A program made the position numbers and the translations under genes. From Microbacterium arabinogalactanolyticum (GTDB taxonomy: Bacteria; Actinomycetota; Actinomycetes; Actinomycetales; Microbacteriaceae), in the NCBI RefSeq assembly GCF_030268005.1, contig NZ_BRZC01000004.1, forward strand, positions 124,001-188,000: a stretch of 64,000 nucleotides of DNA, written 5' to 3'. The notes under the pieces are model-generated. The model saw only the letters and a list, made by a program, of their open reading frames with translations, was not told where the DNA came from and searched no databases. Shown piece after piece: positions 7,976 to 16,668 of this stretch (position 1 is the first letter of the stretch; each line of letters starts with the position of its first letter).

Positions 7976-9328
7976 ATGCCCGAACCCTCGCTGACGAGCC
8001 GGTCGTCCCTGGCTGCACGACTCGACGCTCTGCCGTTCACGCGGTCGCATCTGCGCGTGCTGACGGGCTCCGGCGTCGGCTGGGCCCTGGATGCCATGGA
8101 CGTCGGCCTCATCTCGTTCATCATCGCGGTGCTCGCCCGGGAGTGGTCGCTCGACTCGTTCACGACCGGGTGGATCGCATCGGCCGGGTTCGTCGGAATG
8201 GCGATCGGAGCCAGCGTCGGCGGGCTGCTCGCCGACCGGCTGGGGCGCCGATACGTCTTCGCGGTCACACTGCTGATCTACGGCGTCGCGACCGGGGCGA
8301 GCGCCCTGGTCGGCGGCGTGGCAGTGCTCATCGTGCTCCGGTTCTTCGTGGGCCTGGGGCTCGGCGCGGAGCTTCCGGTGGCGTCCACGTACGTCAGCGA
8401 GTTCGCGCCCGCGCGCATCCGCGGTCGCCTCATCGTGATCCTGGAGGCGTTCTGGGCGGTCGGCTGGACGGCATCCGCCCTGATCGGCTACTTCGTGATC
8501 CCCGCATCTGAGAGCGGCTGGCGATGGGCTTTCGCCCTCGGCGCGATCCCGGCGGTCTACGCCCTCTTCGTGCGGTGGGGGCTGCCGGAGTCACCGCGCT
8601 GGCTGGCGTCGCGCGGCCGGATGGGCGAGGCCGAGAGGATCGTCTCCCGTCTGGAGACGGATGCCGATCTGCAGCGCACCCCGGCGATCCGCAAGGAGCC
8701 GGTGCGCGAGACCCTGGCGCCCACCACATCCCGGCGGGTGGCGCTGCTGTGGGCGCCCGAGTTCCGTGTCCGCACCGTCAGTGTCTGGCTCGTGTGGTTC
8801 TGCGTGAACTTCGCGTACTACGGTGCGTTCATCTGGATCCCCAGCATCCTCTTCGCCGCCGGCTACGACCTGGTGAAGTCGTTCGGTTTCACCCTGCTGA
8901 TCACGCTCGCGCAGCTGCCGGGGTACGCCGTCGCGGCCTGGTTGATCGAGATATGGGGCAGGCGTCTGACCCTGTCGGTGTTCCTGGCGGGCTCTGCGGT
9001 GTCGGCCGTGCTCTTCGGCCTCGCCGGGAGCGAGGGCATGATCATCGCGACCGGTATGGCGCTCTCGTTCTTCAATCTCGGAGCCTGGGGAGCGCTGTAC
9101 GCCGTCACGCCCGAGATCTATCCGACCTCGCTGCGCGCGACCGGAGCGGGCTGGGCCGCCGGCATCGGACGCATCGCGTCCATCATCGCGCCACTGGCAG
9201 TGCCGCTGCTGCTCGCACAGGGCGGTGCGCCGTTGGCCTTCGTGGTGTTCTCGGTGTTCTTCGTGACAGCGGCGGTGGCGGCCTGGGGGCTCGTCGACAA
9301 GCGCGGCGCGAGCCTCGACGACCGCTGA
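7976..9328 (+). CDS. MFS transporter (sugar/metabolite:H+ symporter type)
   Basis: 450 residues, 12 predicted membrane spans. The loop 2-3 signature GGLLADRLGRRYVF and the second-half IEIWGRRLTL place it in the metabolite:H+ symporter / SV2-like branch of the Major Facilitator Superfamily, which moves organic acids, aromatic acids or sugars. Substrate not predictable. It stands alone, with a long operator-like palindrome ending 3 bp before its start codon, so its expression is probably tightly controlled by a regulator not encoded next to it. Confidence 0.9.
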   Translation: MPEPSLTSRSSLAARLDALPFTRSHLRVLTGSGVGWALDAMDVGLISFIIAVLAREWSLDSFTTGWIASAGFVGMAIGASVGGLLADRLGRRYVFAVTLLIYGVATGASALVGGVAVLIVLRFFVGLGLGAELPVASTYVSEFAPARIRGRLIVILEAFWAVGWTASALIGYFVIPASESGWRWAFALGAIPAVYALFVRWGLPESPRWLASRGRMGEAERIVSRLETDADLQRTPAIRKEPVRETLAPTTSRRVALLWAPEFRVRTVSVWLVWFCVNFAYYGAFIWIPSILFAAGYDLVKSFGFTLLITLAQLPGYAVAAWLIEIWGRRLTLSVFLAGSAVSAVLFGLAGSEGMIIATGMALSFFNLGAWGALYAVTPEIYPTSLRATGAGWAAGIGRIASIIAPLAVPLLLAQGGAPLAFVVFSVFFVTAAVAAWGLVDKRGASLDDR

Positions 9329-9358
9329 CTCTTGGCGCCGTGCGGTCCGGCGCGGCCA

Positions 9359-9364
9359 TAGGCT
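9359..9364 (+). promoter_or_regulatory. -10 box of the first SGNH hydrolase gene (leaderless)
   Basis: TAGGCT, 6 nt, ATG 9371. It would drive the 9371-11526 gene run. Confidence 0.55.
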
Positions 9365-9370
9365 GGAACG

Positions 9371-10126
9371 ATGGCGGAAGTGCGATTCGTGGCGATCGGC
9401 GACTCCTTCACGGAGGGCGTCGGCGACGAGCTGCCTGACGGCACCGTGCGGGGCTGGGCTGACATCGCGGCGCAGGGCTGGGCCGATGCGTCGGGGCACA
9501 GCATCCGCTATGCGAACCTCGCCATCCGGGGCAAGCTGGCCTGGCCGATCGTCGAGCAGCAGCTCGAGCCCGCACTCGCTCTGCGGCCGACGCATCTCTC
9601 CTTCAACGGCGGCGGCAACGACATGCTGCGCCCGAACGCCGACATCGAGCACTTGGCCGACGCCTTCACCCGTGTGCTGCGCAGGTGCGACGAGGAGGGT
9701 GTGCAGCTCATCGTCCTCTCGGGCGCAAACCCCAGCGCACGCCTGCCGATGGGCAGGATGGTGCAGCGGCGTGGGGACGAGCTGTCGGATGCCGTGATGC
9801 GCCGGATCGAGGACAGACCCGACGTCGTCCGCGCGCTGAACTGGCCCGACACCGAGCTGTCCCGTCCCCAGTACTGGTCCGAGGACCGGCTGCACATGAA
9901 CGCGCACGGCCATCACCGCGTCGCGGCGCGCGTGCTGCACGCACTCGGCTACGAGCCGCCGAGCGAGTGGTGGGCTCCGGCACAGCATCCGGCCGTAGGC
10001 CCGAGCGGCTACGCGTACTACCGCGAGTTCGTCGGCCCGTGGATCCGGCGACGGGTCACCGGCACATCGTCCGGTGACGGACGCACCGCGAAGTACGGAT
10101 CCTGGGTCGAGCGGACACCTCGATGA
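9371..10126 (+). CDS. SGNH/GDSL-family hydrolase
   Basis: 251 residues, no signal peptide. Block I GDSFTEGVGD (nucleophile Ser), block II YANLAIRGK (Gly), block III GGGND (Asn) and block V DRLHMNAHGHH (Asp...His) are all present, so it should be a working esterase, lipase or acyl hydrolase. The C-terminal 60 residues continue past the SGNH core. It shares its block layout closely with the gene at 47901-48731, a likely paralogue. The ATGA overlap with the next gene indicates translational coupling. Confidence 0.9.
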   Translation: MAEVRFVAIGDSFTEGVGDELPDGTVRGWADIAAQGWADASGHSIRYANLAIRGKLAWPIVEQQLEPALALRPTHLSFNGGGNDMLRPNADIEHLADAFTRVLRRCDEEGVQLIVLSGANPSARLPMGRMVQRRGDELSDAVMRRIEDRPDVVRALNWPDTELSRPQYWSEDRLHMNAHGHHRVAARVLHALGYEPPSEWWAPAQHPAVGPSGYAYYREFVGPWIRRRVTGTSSGDGRTAKYGSWVERTPR

Positions 10127-10779
10127 GGTCGCTGGCCGGACGCCGGATGCTGCGCCGGGTGCTGCAGCTGCTCGTCGGCCTGTTCCTGTATGGGATCGGC
10201 ATCGCCTTCATCGTGCGGGGCGTGCTGGGCGCCGCTCCCTGGGACGTCCTGACCCAGGGCATCGCGACGCACCTCCCGCTGTCCTTCGGGACGATCACCA
10301 TCATCGTCAGCGGCATCGTTCTGCTGATGTGGATCCCGCTGCGTCAGAAACCGGGCGTCGGCACGGTGCTGAACGCACTGCTGGTGGGCCCCGCCGCAGA
10401 TGTCGGCTTCCTGATCATCCCCGAGACCGACGTGCTGTGGCTTCGCGTGATCTTCTTCGCGATCGGACTCACCGTGCTCGCCGCGGCCACCGGCCTGTAC
10501 ATCGGGACGCATTTCGGTCCCGGCCCGCGGGATGGGCTGATGACCGGCCTGCACCGCGTCACCGGCCGCCCGATCTGGTTGGTCCGCACGGCACTGGAGG
10601 TGTCTGTGGTGCTGGTCGGCTGGCTGCTGGGCGGGAACGTCGGGGTCGGCACGGTGGTGTTCGCCCTGCTGGTCGGCCCGATGTGCCAGTTCTTCATGCG
10701 CATCTTCGAGGTGCGGCTGCCCGGCGAGCCACTGGCACTGCCTGGTGACGATCTCCGTCCGGACGCGGTCGCGGGCTGA
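10123..10779 (+). CDS. YczE/YyaS/YitT-type membrane protein
   Basis: 218 residues with about five hydrophobic helices. The N-terminal run LVGLFLYGIGIAFIVRGVLG and the segment GLYIGTHFGPGPRDGLMTG match the YczE family of integral membrane proteins, whose molecular role is unsettled. It overlaps the SGNH gene by 4 bp and is followed 3 bp later by a SUMF-like gene, so the three are probably co-transcribed. Nothing in the sequence identifies a transported substrate. Confidence 0.82.
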   Translation: MRSLAGRRMLRRVLQLLVGLFLYGIGIAFIVRGVLGAAPWDVLTQGIATHLPLSFGTITIIVSGIVLLMWIPLRQKPGVGTVLNALLVGPAADVGFLIIPETDVLWLRVIFFAIGLTVLAAATGLYIGTHFGPGPRDGLMTGLHRVTGRPIWLVRTALEVSVVLVGWLLGGNVGVGTVVFALLVGPMCQFFMRIFEVRLPGEPLALPGDDLRPDAVAG

Positions 10780-10782
10780 GAC

Positions 10783-11526
10783 ATGGATCTGTGGGAGATG
10801 CGGTCGCTTCCCGGCGGAACGGTCACCCTGCACGACGCGCGGCGGGAGCAGCATCGTATGGTCCGGCTCGAGGCGTTCGAGATCGGGGTGTTCGCGGTGA
10901 CGGAGGAGCAGTTCGCAGAGGTGCTCGGCGTCCCGGCATCCCGTCCGCGGCACCCGGCGAGGGATCTCAGCTGGCTGCGCGCCATCCGGTTCTGCAATGC
11001 GGCATCGGAGTGGGAGGGGCTCGACCCGGCCTACACCTTCGACGGCGAGGAGGTCACCTGGCACGTCGACAGCGACGGGTACCGGCTGCCGACGGAGGCG
11101 GAATGGGAGTTCGCGTGCCGGGCGGGCTCGACAGGACCTCAGTACGGCCCGCTGCCGGAGATCGCCTGGACCGGGGCCGACGGAGGCTCCGAGCCGCACG
11201 ACGTCGGGCTGAAGCTGCCCAATCTCCACGGCCTGTTCGACACGCTCGGAAACGTCTGGGAGTGGTGCTGGGATCTGCTCGACCCCGAGCGCTACGACGA
11301 CTACCGCGTCTTCCGCGGTGGTGGCTTCGCGGACGACAGCTGGAGCGTGCGGGCGTCGGTCCGGCGAGGCGGCGCGCCCCGCATGCACCATGACGACGTC
11401 GGCATGAGGCTCGCCCGTGGCGGATTCGACGGGGTGGACAGCGCCCAGGGCTGGTCGGCGCAGGCCGATGTCGAGCGCGGAGGCCGTGGCGGCCCGCATC
11501 CGATCGGCTGGACGCAACGCGGCTGA
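10783..11526 (+). CDS. FGE-sulfatase (SUMF1/EgtB-like) domain protein
   Basis: 247 residues, essentially one formylglycine-generating-enzyme fold. Landmarks: TEEQFAEVLG, RLPTEAEWEFACRAG, NVWEWCWDL and RGGGFADDSW, then a closing VGMRLAR. No sulfatase gene is next to it, so a role in sulfatase activation is not supported; the fold also serves in ergothioneine synthases and other oxidoreductases. It lacks the N-terminal DinB-like domain of EgtB. Likely an orphan member with an unknown substrate. Confidence 0.82.
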   Translation: MDLWEMRSLPGGTVTLHDARREQHRMVRLEAFEIGVFAVTEEQFAEVLGVPASRPRHPARDLSWLRAIRFCNAASEWEGLDPAYTFDGEEVTWHVDSDGYRLPTEAEWEFACRAGSTGPQYGPLPEIAWTGADGGSEPHDVGLKLPNLHGLFDTLGNVWEWCWDLLDPERYDDYRVFRGGGFADDSWSVRASVRRGGAPRMHHDDVGMRLARGGFDGVDSAQGWSAQADVERGGRGGPHPIGWTQRG

Positions 11527-11557
11527 GCGCCACGACCCACCCCGGGCATGGCTGCGG

Positions 11558-12886
11558 TCAGCGTTTCCGCGGGCGCTCCGGATCGAGCCCCATCCGGATG
11601 CGGGTGCGCTTGCGCTCGATGATGATCATCGTCAACCCCAGGATCCACAGCGGCAGCTGGGTGAGGAACGCCCACCGGAACGCCTCGGGCGAGTAGGTCG
11701 CCGGAGTGCCGGCGCCCTGCAGATCGAGCGTCAGGCCGATGAGGAAGATCGCTACGAGTCCGGCGAGGAATCCACCCGAATTGGTCACGCCGGTGGCTGT
11801 GCTGAGCCGGTGCACGGGGTTGTGCGTGCGGGCGTGGTCGAAGGCGATCATCGACGCGGGCCCACCGGCTCCCAGGCACACGACCAGGATGGTGAGCAGC
11901 CACACCGGGGCAGGTGCGGGCCAAGCGATGACGAGAAGCCATCCGATGACCTGCACGCTGACGATCGGGACGACCAGCGCGAGCGACCGGCGCGTGGGGA
12001 TCCGGCGGGAGAGCTCGCCCAGGATCGGACTGAGCACCATCGCGACGATCACGTTCACCGACAGGAGTCCGGCCGCTGCCGCGTTGGAGAGCCCCTCGCC
12101 TGCGGTGAGGAACGGCATGCCCCACAGCAGCAGGAAGGCGGTCCCCGCGAACGGCGTGGTGAAGTGCGTCCAGAAGGCGAGCCGCGTACCGGGATGGGCC
12201 CATGCCGCGCGGATGCCGACACCGGTGTCGATCGAGGAGGTGACGACGCGGATCACACCCGTTTCGGTGTTGACGGTGACGTCCTGCTCCTGCTCCGGGG
12301 GACGGTTGCGCACGAACGCCCACACGAGCACTGCGAACAGGACGCCCAGTCCGGCGATGCTGCTGAACGTGATCGTCCAGGACGTGGAGTGCAGCAGAGC
12401 CGCGAGGGGGAGGAGCGCGACGAGCTGGCCGCACTGACCGGCCAGGCCGGTCATCTGCCCCATCAGCGGCCCACGTTGAGCGGGGAACCAGGTGGCGACC
12501 AGGCGGATCACCGCGGGGAAGATCGCGGCGTCGCCCGCACCGAGCAGCACCCGGGCGACGATCGCGACGCCGATGCTGGGAGAGACCGCCATCACGAACT
12601 GCCCCACGCTCATGAGGAGCATCCCGATGACCATGATCGGGCGGGACCCGTAGCGATCCAGGAGCACCCCGATCGGGATCTGCATCCCTCCGTAGACGGC
12701 CAGCTGCACCACCGCGAACAGCGACAGGGTGGCAGCATCGGCGTGGAACCGCTCCGCGGTGTCGACCCCGACTGCGCTCAGCGAGCTGCGGTTCGTGATG
12801 GCGAGGATGTACGCCGCGACGGCGACACCCCAGATCAGCCAGGCGCGCCAGCCGGGGCCGGTGCGGGGGAGGGGAGTGGCGGTCAC
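11558..12886 (-). CDS. MFS transporter
   Basis: 442 residues, 12 spans. The loop signature IGVLLDRYGSRPIM, an early NRSSLSAVG motif and a long cytoplasmic loop in the middle resemble the anion/nitrate-like MFS branch. Substrate unknown. The GTG start is supported by TATCCT at 12894-12899 seven bases upstream. Divergent from trkH; a 12-bp palindrome GTATCAGGATAC (12889-12900) covers the -10 box. Confidence 0.88.
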   Translation of the reverse strand: MTATPLPRTGPGWRAWLIWGVAVAAYILAITNRSSLSAVGVDTAERFHADAATLSLFAVVQLAVYGGMQIPIGVLLDRYGSRPIMVIGMLLMSVGQFVMAVSPSIGVAIVARVLLGAGDAAIFPAVIRLVATWFPAQRGPLMGQMTGLAGQCGQLVALLPLAALLHSTSWTITFSSIAGLGVLFAVLVWAFVRNRPPEQEQDVTVNTETGVIRVVTSSIDTGVGIRAAWAHPGTRLAFWTHFTTPFAGTAFLLLWGMPFLTAGEGLSNAAAAGLLSVNVIVAMVLSPILGELSRRIPTRRSLALVVPIVSVQVIGWLLVIAWPAPAPVWLLTILVVCLGAGGPASMIAFDHARTHNPVHRLSTATGVTNSGGFLAGLVAIFLIGLTLDLQGAGTPATYSPEAFRWAFLTQLPLWILGLTMIIIERKRTRIRMGLDPERPRKR

Positions 12887-12888
12887 TC

Positions 12889-12900
12889 GTATCAGGATAC
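12889..12900. promoter_or_regulatory. Leaderless -10 box and short palindrome before the second MFS gene
   Basis: On the minus strand TATCCT (12899-12894) is 7 nt from GTG 12886. It lies inside GTATC-AG-GATAC, a small palindrome that could be an operator half-pair. The assignment is tentative. Confidence 0.45.
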
Positions 12901-12933
12901 TCGGCGGGAACAGGCGAGACGGATCGCCCGGTG

Positions 12934-12939
12934 TACAGT
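12934..12939 (+). promoter_or_regulatory. -10 box of trkH (leaderless)
   Basis: TACAGT, 6 nt, GTG 12946. This geometry decides the trkH start. Confidence 0.5.
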
Positions 12940-12945
12940 TGCCCG

Positions 12946-14334
12946 GTGGATCCGAGAGTGCAGAGCGCTGCAGCGCCGGGGCGCGCGCGCCGCAGTCCGG
13001 CCCGCAGCCGTGCTGGCCTGCACCCGTCGCAGGTGGTCGTACTCGGATTCGCCACGGCGATCGTCGTGGGCACAGCCCTGCTCATGCTCCCGATCTCGAA
13101 GCGGGGCTCAGGTGGGGCCGACATCGTCGATGCGCTCTTCACTGCGACATCAGCGGTCTGCGTCACGGGCTTGACCACCGTGGACACCGCGACCTACTGG
13201 ACACCGTTCGGGCAGGTCGTGATCATGCTGCTGATCCAGCTGGGCGGTCTCGGCATCATGATCTTCGCGTCGCTGATCGGCCTGGTGCTGGCCCGCAAGC
13301 TGACGGTCCGATCTCGCATCAACACGGCCTCCGAGGCGAAGGCGACCGGATTCGGAGACGTCCGCGGCTTGGTCCGGGGGATCGTCCGGATCACACTGGG
13401 AGTCGAGCTGAGCGTCTTCATCCTGCTGTGGCTCCGGTTCGCCTTCGGGTACGGGTACGACCCGGGCCGAGGAGCCTGGAATGCGGGCTTCCTCGCGGTC
13501 TCCTCGTTCAACAACGCGGGCTTCGCGCTGTACTCGGACAATCTGATGGGGTTTGTGGCCGATCCGTTCATCTGCCTGCCGATCGCAGCTGCGATCATCC
13601 TCGGCGGCCTCGGGTTCCCGGTGATCATGCAGTTGCGCAAGGAGTTCCGCCGTCCGCTGCACTGGACGATGAACACCAAGCTGGTGCTGTGGGGGACCGT
13701 CGTGCTGCTGACGGGCGGAACGGTGTATCTGACGGTCATCGAATGGAGCAATCCGAAGACACTCGGCACACTCGATCCGGCGGCACGGATCCTGGCTGGG
13801 TTCTTCCAGTCGGTGCAGACCCGCACAGCCGGTTTCAACTCGATCGACATCGGAGCCATGCACGACGCCAGTTGGTTCGGCATGGACATCCTGATGTTCA
13901 TCGGCGGCGGACCGGCGGGAACGGCGGGCGGCATCAAGGTCACGACCTTCGCTGTGCTGTTCTTCATCATGCTGACCGAGCTGCGCGGTGAGGGCGCGGT
14001 GAACATCTTCGGCAAGCGGCTCAGCCGCGCCGTGCACCGCCAGGCCATCACGGTGGTGCTCATCGCCGTCGCCGCGGTGGTGGTCGGTACCTCAGCTCTG
14101 CTGCTGATCACGGACAGCACCCTGGACCGGGTGCTCTTCGAGGCCGTCTCGGCATTCGGAACCGTCGGGCTCTCGACGGGCATCACCACCGAGCTGCCCG
14201 CTGCGGCGAAGCTGGTGCTGATCCTGCTGATGTTCCTCGGTCGACTCGGTCCGCTCACCCTCGGCACGGCGATAGCACTGCGTGAACGTCGCGTGCTCTA
14301 CGAACTCCCCAAGGAAAGGCCCGCCATTGGTTAG
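12946..14334 (+). CDS. TrkH/KtrB-family potassium transporter subunit
   Basis: 462 residues from GTG 12946 (an upstream GTG at 12931 overlaps the -10 box and is less likely). Integral membrane K+ channel-like subunit with four M1-P-M2 repeats. The selectivity-filter regions are visible as SAVCVTGLTTVD, SSFNNAGFALY, VQTRTAGFNSIDI and SAFGTVGLSTGI, each with the filter glycine. The Arg/Lys-rich N-terminus is cytoplasmic. It is coupled to the RCK gating subunit that follows, whose TTG start lies inside the trkH 3' end. Confidence 0.93.
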   Translation: MDPRVQSAAAPGRARRSPARSRAGLHPSQVVVLGFATAIVVGTALLMLPISKRGSGGADIVDALFTATSAVCVTGLTTVDTATYWTPFGQVVIMLLIQLGGLGIMIFASLIGLVLARKLTVRSRINTASEAKATGFGDVRGLVRGIVRITLGVELSVFILLWLRFAFGYGYDPGRGAWNAGFLAVSSFNNAGFALYSDNLMGFVADPFICLPIAAAIILGGLGFPVIMQLRKEFRRPLHWTMNTKLVLWGTVVLLTGGTVYLTVIEWSNPKTLGTLDPAARILAGFFQSVQTRTAGFNSIDIGAMHDASWFGMDILMFIGGGPAGTAGGIKVTTFAVLFFIMLTELRGEGAVNIFGKRLSRAVHRQAITVVLIAVAAVVVGTSALLLITDSTLDRVLFEAVSAFGTVGLSTGITTELPAAAKLVLILLMFLGRLGPLTLGTAIALRERRVLYELPKERPAIG

Positions 14335-15025
14335 GTTCTCGCTCTTCGGCGGCGATGCGTCACGGCGCATCGCCGAGGCGGACTCGGTAGCGGTGATCGG
14401 TCTCGGCCGGTTCGGAAGCGCGCTGGCGCACGAACTCATGGCGGCCGGCACCGAAGTGCTCGGCGTCGATCTCGACGAGGATCTCGTCCAGGCGCACAAC
14501 GGCGAGCTCACGCAGGTCGTCCGAGCCGACTCCACCAGGGAGGAGGCGCTGAGGCAGCTCGCGATCGACGAATTCGAGCGGGTGGTCGTGGCGATCGGAG
14601 ACGACGTGTCCGCCTCCATCCTCACCTGCTCAGTGCTGCTGAGCATGCGGATCCCGGTGATCTGGGCGAAGGCCGTCGACGACAGGCACGGCCTGATCCT
14701 GGAGCAGCTCGGTGTGCACAAGGTGATCTACCCCGAGCACGACATGGGACGCCGAGTCGCGCACCTGGTCCGCGGTGCGGCGCTCGACTACATCGAGGTG
14801 GCGCCGGGCTACGCGCTCGTCAAGGCGGCGGCACCCTCGATGCTGCACGGCGTCGCCCTCGGAGAGACCGGAGTCCGCACGACCCACGGCATCACTGTCG
14901 CCGCGTACCAGCATGGGGCAGACGAATGGCACAACGCCGACAACACCACCGTCCTGCAGCCGGGTGACACGATCCTCATCGTGGGGCCCACCGAGCGAGC
15001 CGAAGCGTTCGCGCAGCTGCGTTGA
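14327..15025 (+). CDS. TrkA/KtrA-family potassium uptake regulatory subunit
   Basis: 232 residues. RCK_N Rossmann domain with VIGLGRFGSALAHEL and acidic GVDLDEDL, then an RCK_C domain from about residue 150. It binds nucleotide and gates the membrane subunit. The TTG start at 14327 is chosen because AAGGAAAGG (14311-14319) is 7 nt upstream and the protein then begins MVRFSLFGGD; the alternative GTG at 14282 would give an unrelated 15-residue extension. The 8-bp overlap with trkH implies translational coupling. Confidence 0.92.
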   Translation: MVRFSLFGGDASRRIAEADSVAVIGLGRFGSALAHELMAAGTEVLGVDLDEDLVQAHNGELTQVVRADSTREEALRQLAIDEFERVVVAIGDDVSASILTCSVLLSMRIPVIWAKAVDDRHGLILEQLGVHKVIYPEHDMGRRVAHLVRGAALDYIEVAPGYALVKAAAPSMLHGVALGETGVRTTHGITVAAYQHGADEWHNADNTTVLQPGDTILIVGPTERAEAFAQLR

Positions 15026-15070
15026 GACGGCGGCCGTAAGGGGCCAGGTGACAGATCGGGCTTCGTGCCC

Positions 15071-15076
15071 CAGACT
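15071..15076 (+). promoter_or_regulatory. Possible -10 box of the Y-family polymerase gene
   Basis: CAGACT, one base off the TAGRCT pattern, then 6 nt and ATG 15083. No LexA-type box (GAACnnnnGTTC-like) is apparent in the 57-bp gap. Confidence 0.35.
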
Positions 15077-15082
15077 CGAGGC

Positions 15083-16165
15083 ATGACTCCGGCGCCCTGG
15101 GTGCTCCACGTCGACATGGACCAGTTCATCGCGGCGGTCGAGGTGCTGCGGCGCCCCGAGCTCGCCGGACGGCCGGTGATCGTCGGCGGGAACGGCGATC
15201 CCACCGAACGGGCGGTGGTGTCCACGGCGTCGTACGAGGCGCGTGCGTTCGGCATCGGTTCGGGGATGCCACTCAAGATCGCCGCCCGCAAGGCGCCCGA
15301 AGACGCGGTCTTCCTGCCGGTGGATCACGCGGCGTACGAAGAGGCATCCGCCGGGGTGATGAGCGCACTCCGCGCTCTTCCCGGCGTGGTCGTGGAGATC
15401 ATCGGATGGGACGAGTGCTTTCTGGGAGCGACGACGGATGCCCCGGAGGCACTGGCCCGCGATGCACAGCACGCGGTGCTGACGGCGACCTCCCTGCACT
15501 GCTCGGTCGGCATCGGCGACAACAAGGTGCGTGCCAAGATCGCGACGGAGTTCGGCAAGCCCCGGGGCGTCTTCCGACTCACCGCGCAGAACTGGTTCGA
15601 GGTGATGGGGGAGAGGCCCACCCGCGATCTGTGGGGTGTGGGCTCCCGCGTGCAGAAGCGCCTGGCCGACCACGGGATCCGGACGGTGCGCGAACTCGCC
15701 GATGCCGACGAGGCCGAGATGATCCGCGAGTTCGGTCCGAAGATGGGCGTCTGGTATCACGGGCTCGGTTCCGGACGAGGTCCGGCGGTGGTGGACGACA
15801 CGCCGTGGATCGCCCGCAGCCACAGCCGGGAGACGACGTTCCAGCAGAACCTGACGACGCGCGCCGAGATCGAGAACGCGGTCGAGGACCTCGCAGGCCA
15901 CGCCTTCGACGACTGCATCGCGGAGGGACGACCCGTCATCCGCTTGCATCTGAAGGTGCGATACGCCCCGTTCGAGACACGCACGACGGGCCGGAAGCTG
16001 TCCGCGCCGACGAAGGACCGCGATGCGTTCATCGCAGCCGCGCGCGAACTCGCCGACAGCCTGGATACCGATCGCGAGGTCCGGCTGCTGGGCGTCCGCG
16101 CCGAGATGACCATGCCCGAGGGTGGTGACCCGGGGGAGCGGACGCCCGTGCGCGGCCGCATCTGA
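15083..16165 (+). CDS. DNA polymerase IV (Y-family, DinB-like)
   Basis: 360 residues. Translesion polymerase. Catalytic motif I HVDMDQFIAAVE supplies the first metal-binding Asp. The second motif, usually SIDE, reads GWDECFLG, keeping Asp and Glu. Helix-hairpin-helix region GVGSRVQKRLADHGIRTV; little-finger domain from about 225, for example SHSRETTFQQNL. No beta-clamp motif is obvious at the C-terminus, which ends TPVRGRI. The start at ATG 15083 is favoured over GTG 15065 by the conserved MTPAPWVLHVDMD beginning. Confidence 0.92.
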   Translation: MTPAPWVLHVDMDQFIAAVEVLRRPELAGRPVIVGGNGDPTERAVVSTASYEARAFGIGSGMPLKIAARKAPEDAVFLPVDHAAYEEASAGVMSALRALPGVVVEIIGWDECFLGATTDAPEALARDAQHAVLTATSLHCSVGIGDNKVRAKIATEFGKPRGVFRLTAQNWFEVMGERPTRDLWGVGSRVQKRLADHGIRTVRELADADEAEMIREFGPKMGVWYHGLGSGRGPAVVDDTPWIARSHSRETTFQQNLTTRAEIENAVEDLAGHAFDDCIAEGRPVIRLHLKVRYAPFETRTTGRKLSAPTKDRDAFIAAARELADSLDTDREVRLLGVRAEMTMPEGGDPGERTPVRGRI

Positions 16166-16205
16166 GTCGGATGGTTCGGATACTGGGTCCGCGCGCGGGC
16201 GGCCT

Positions 16206-16211
16206 TAGGCT
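16206..16211 (+). promoter_or_regulatory. -10 box of the GNAT gene (leaderless)
   Basis: TAGGCT, 7 nt, ATG 16219. Confidence 0.55.
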
Positions 16212-16218
16212 CTGATCC

Positions 16219-16668
16219 ATGACTGCGGCAGTGCGCGTGACGACCGACCTCGACGACATCGACCTGGATGTCGTGCACCGCTGGCTCTCGGAGGAGGCGT
16301 ACTGGGCACTCGGGCGATCGCGCGAGGTCGTCGAGGCCGCGGCACGCGCTTCGGTGAACTTCGGAGCCCTGGATGCCGACGGCCGCCTCGTCGGGTACGC
16401 CCGCGTCGTCACCGATCGGGTCACGTTCGCCTGGCTCTGCGACGTCTTCGTCGATCCCGCGGCCCGCGGTCTGGGGGCAGGCAAGGCCCTGGCAGGTGCT
16501 GTCGTCGCGGCTGTGCGGCCCATGGGCCTGAAGCGTGTCATGCTCGCCACCGCGGATGCCCACGAGCTCTACCGCCGGTTCGGGTTCGAGGGCGTCACCG
16601 ACCCCGAGAAGCTGATGATCCTCGCGCAGCCGTCTGCTCAGCGCGGTGCGGACCAGGAGGCGGTGTAG
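16219..16668 (+). CDS. GNAT-family N-acetyltransferase
   Basis: 149 residues, one acetyltransferase domain. The acetyl-CoA pyrophosphate-binding loop is FVDPAARGLGAGKALAGAVV (R/QxxGxG/A pattern) and the C-terminal YRRFGFEGV is the usual closing motif. The acceptor substrate is unknown. Its 3' end overlaps the convergent methyltransferase gene by about 31 bp. Confidence 0.88.
   Translation: MTAAVRVTTDLDDIDLDVVHRWLSEEAYWALGRSREVVEAAARASVNFGALDADGRLVGYARVVTDRVTFAWLCDVFVDPAARGLGAGKALAGAVVAAVRPMGLKRVMLATADAHELYRRFGFEGVTDPEKLMILAQPSAQRGADQEAV

Noticed and set aside
11429-11526. Possible antisense or small gene at the end of the SUMF-like gene
   Set aside because: No ribosome site, no conserved motif; explained by the C-terminal tail of the SUMF-like protein.
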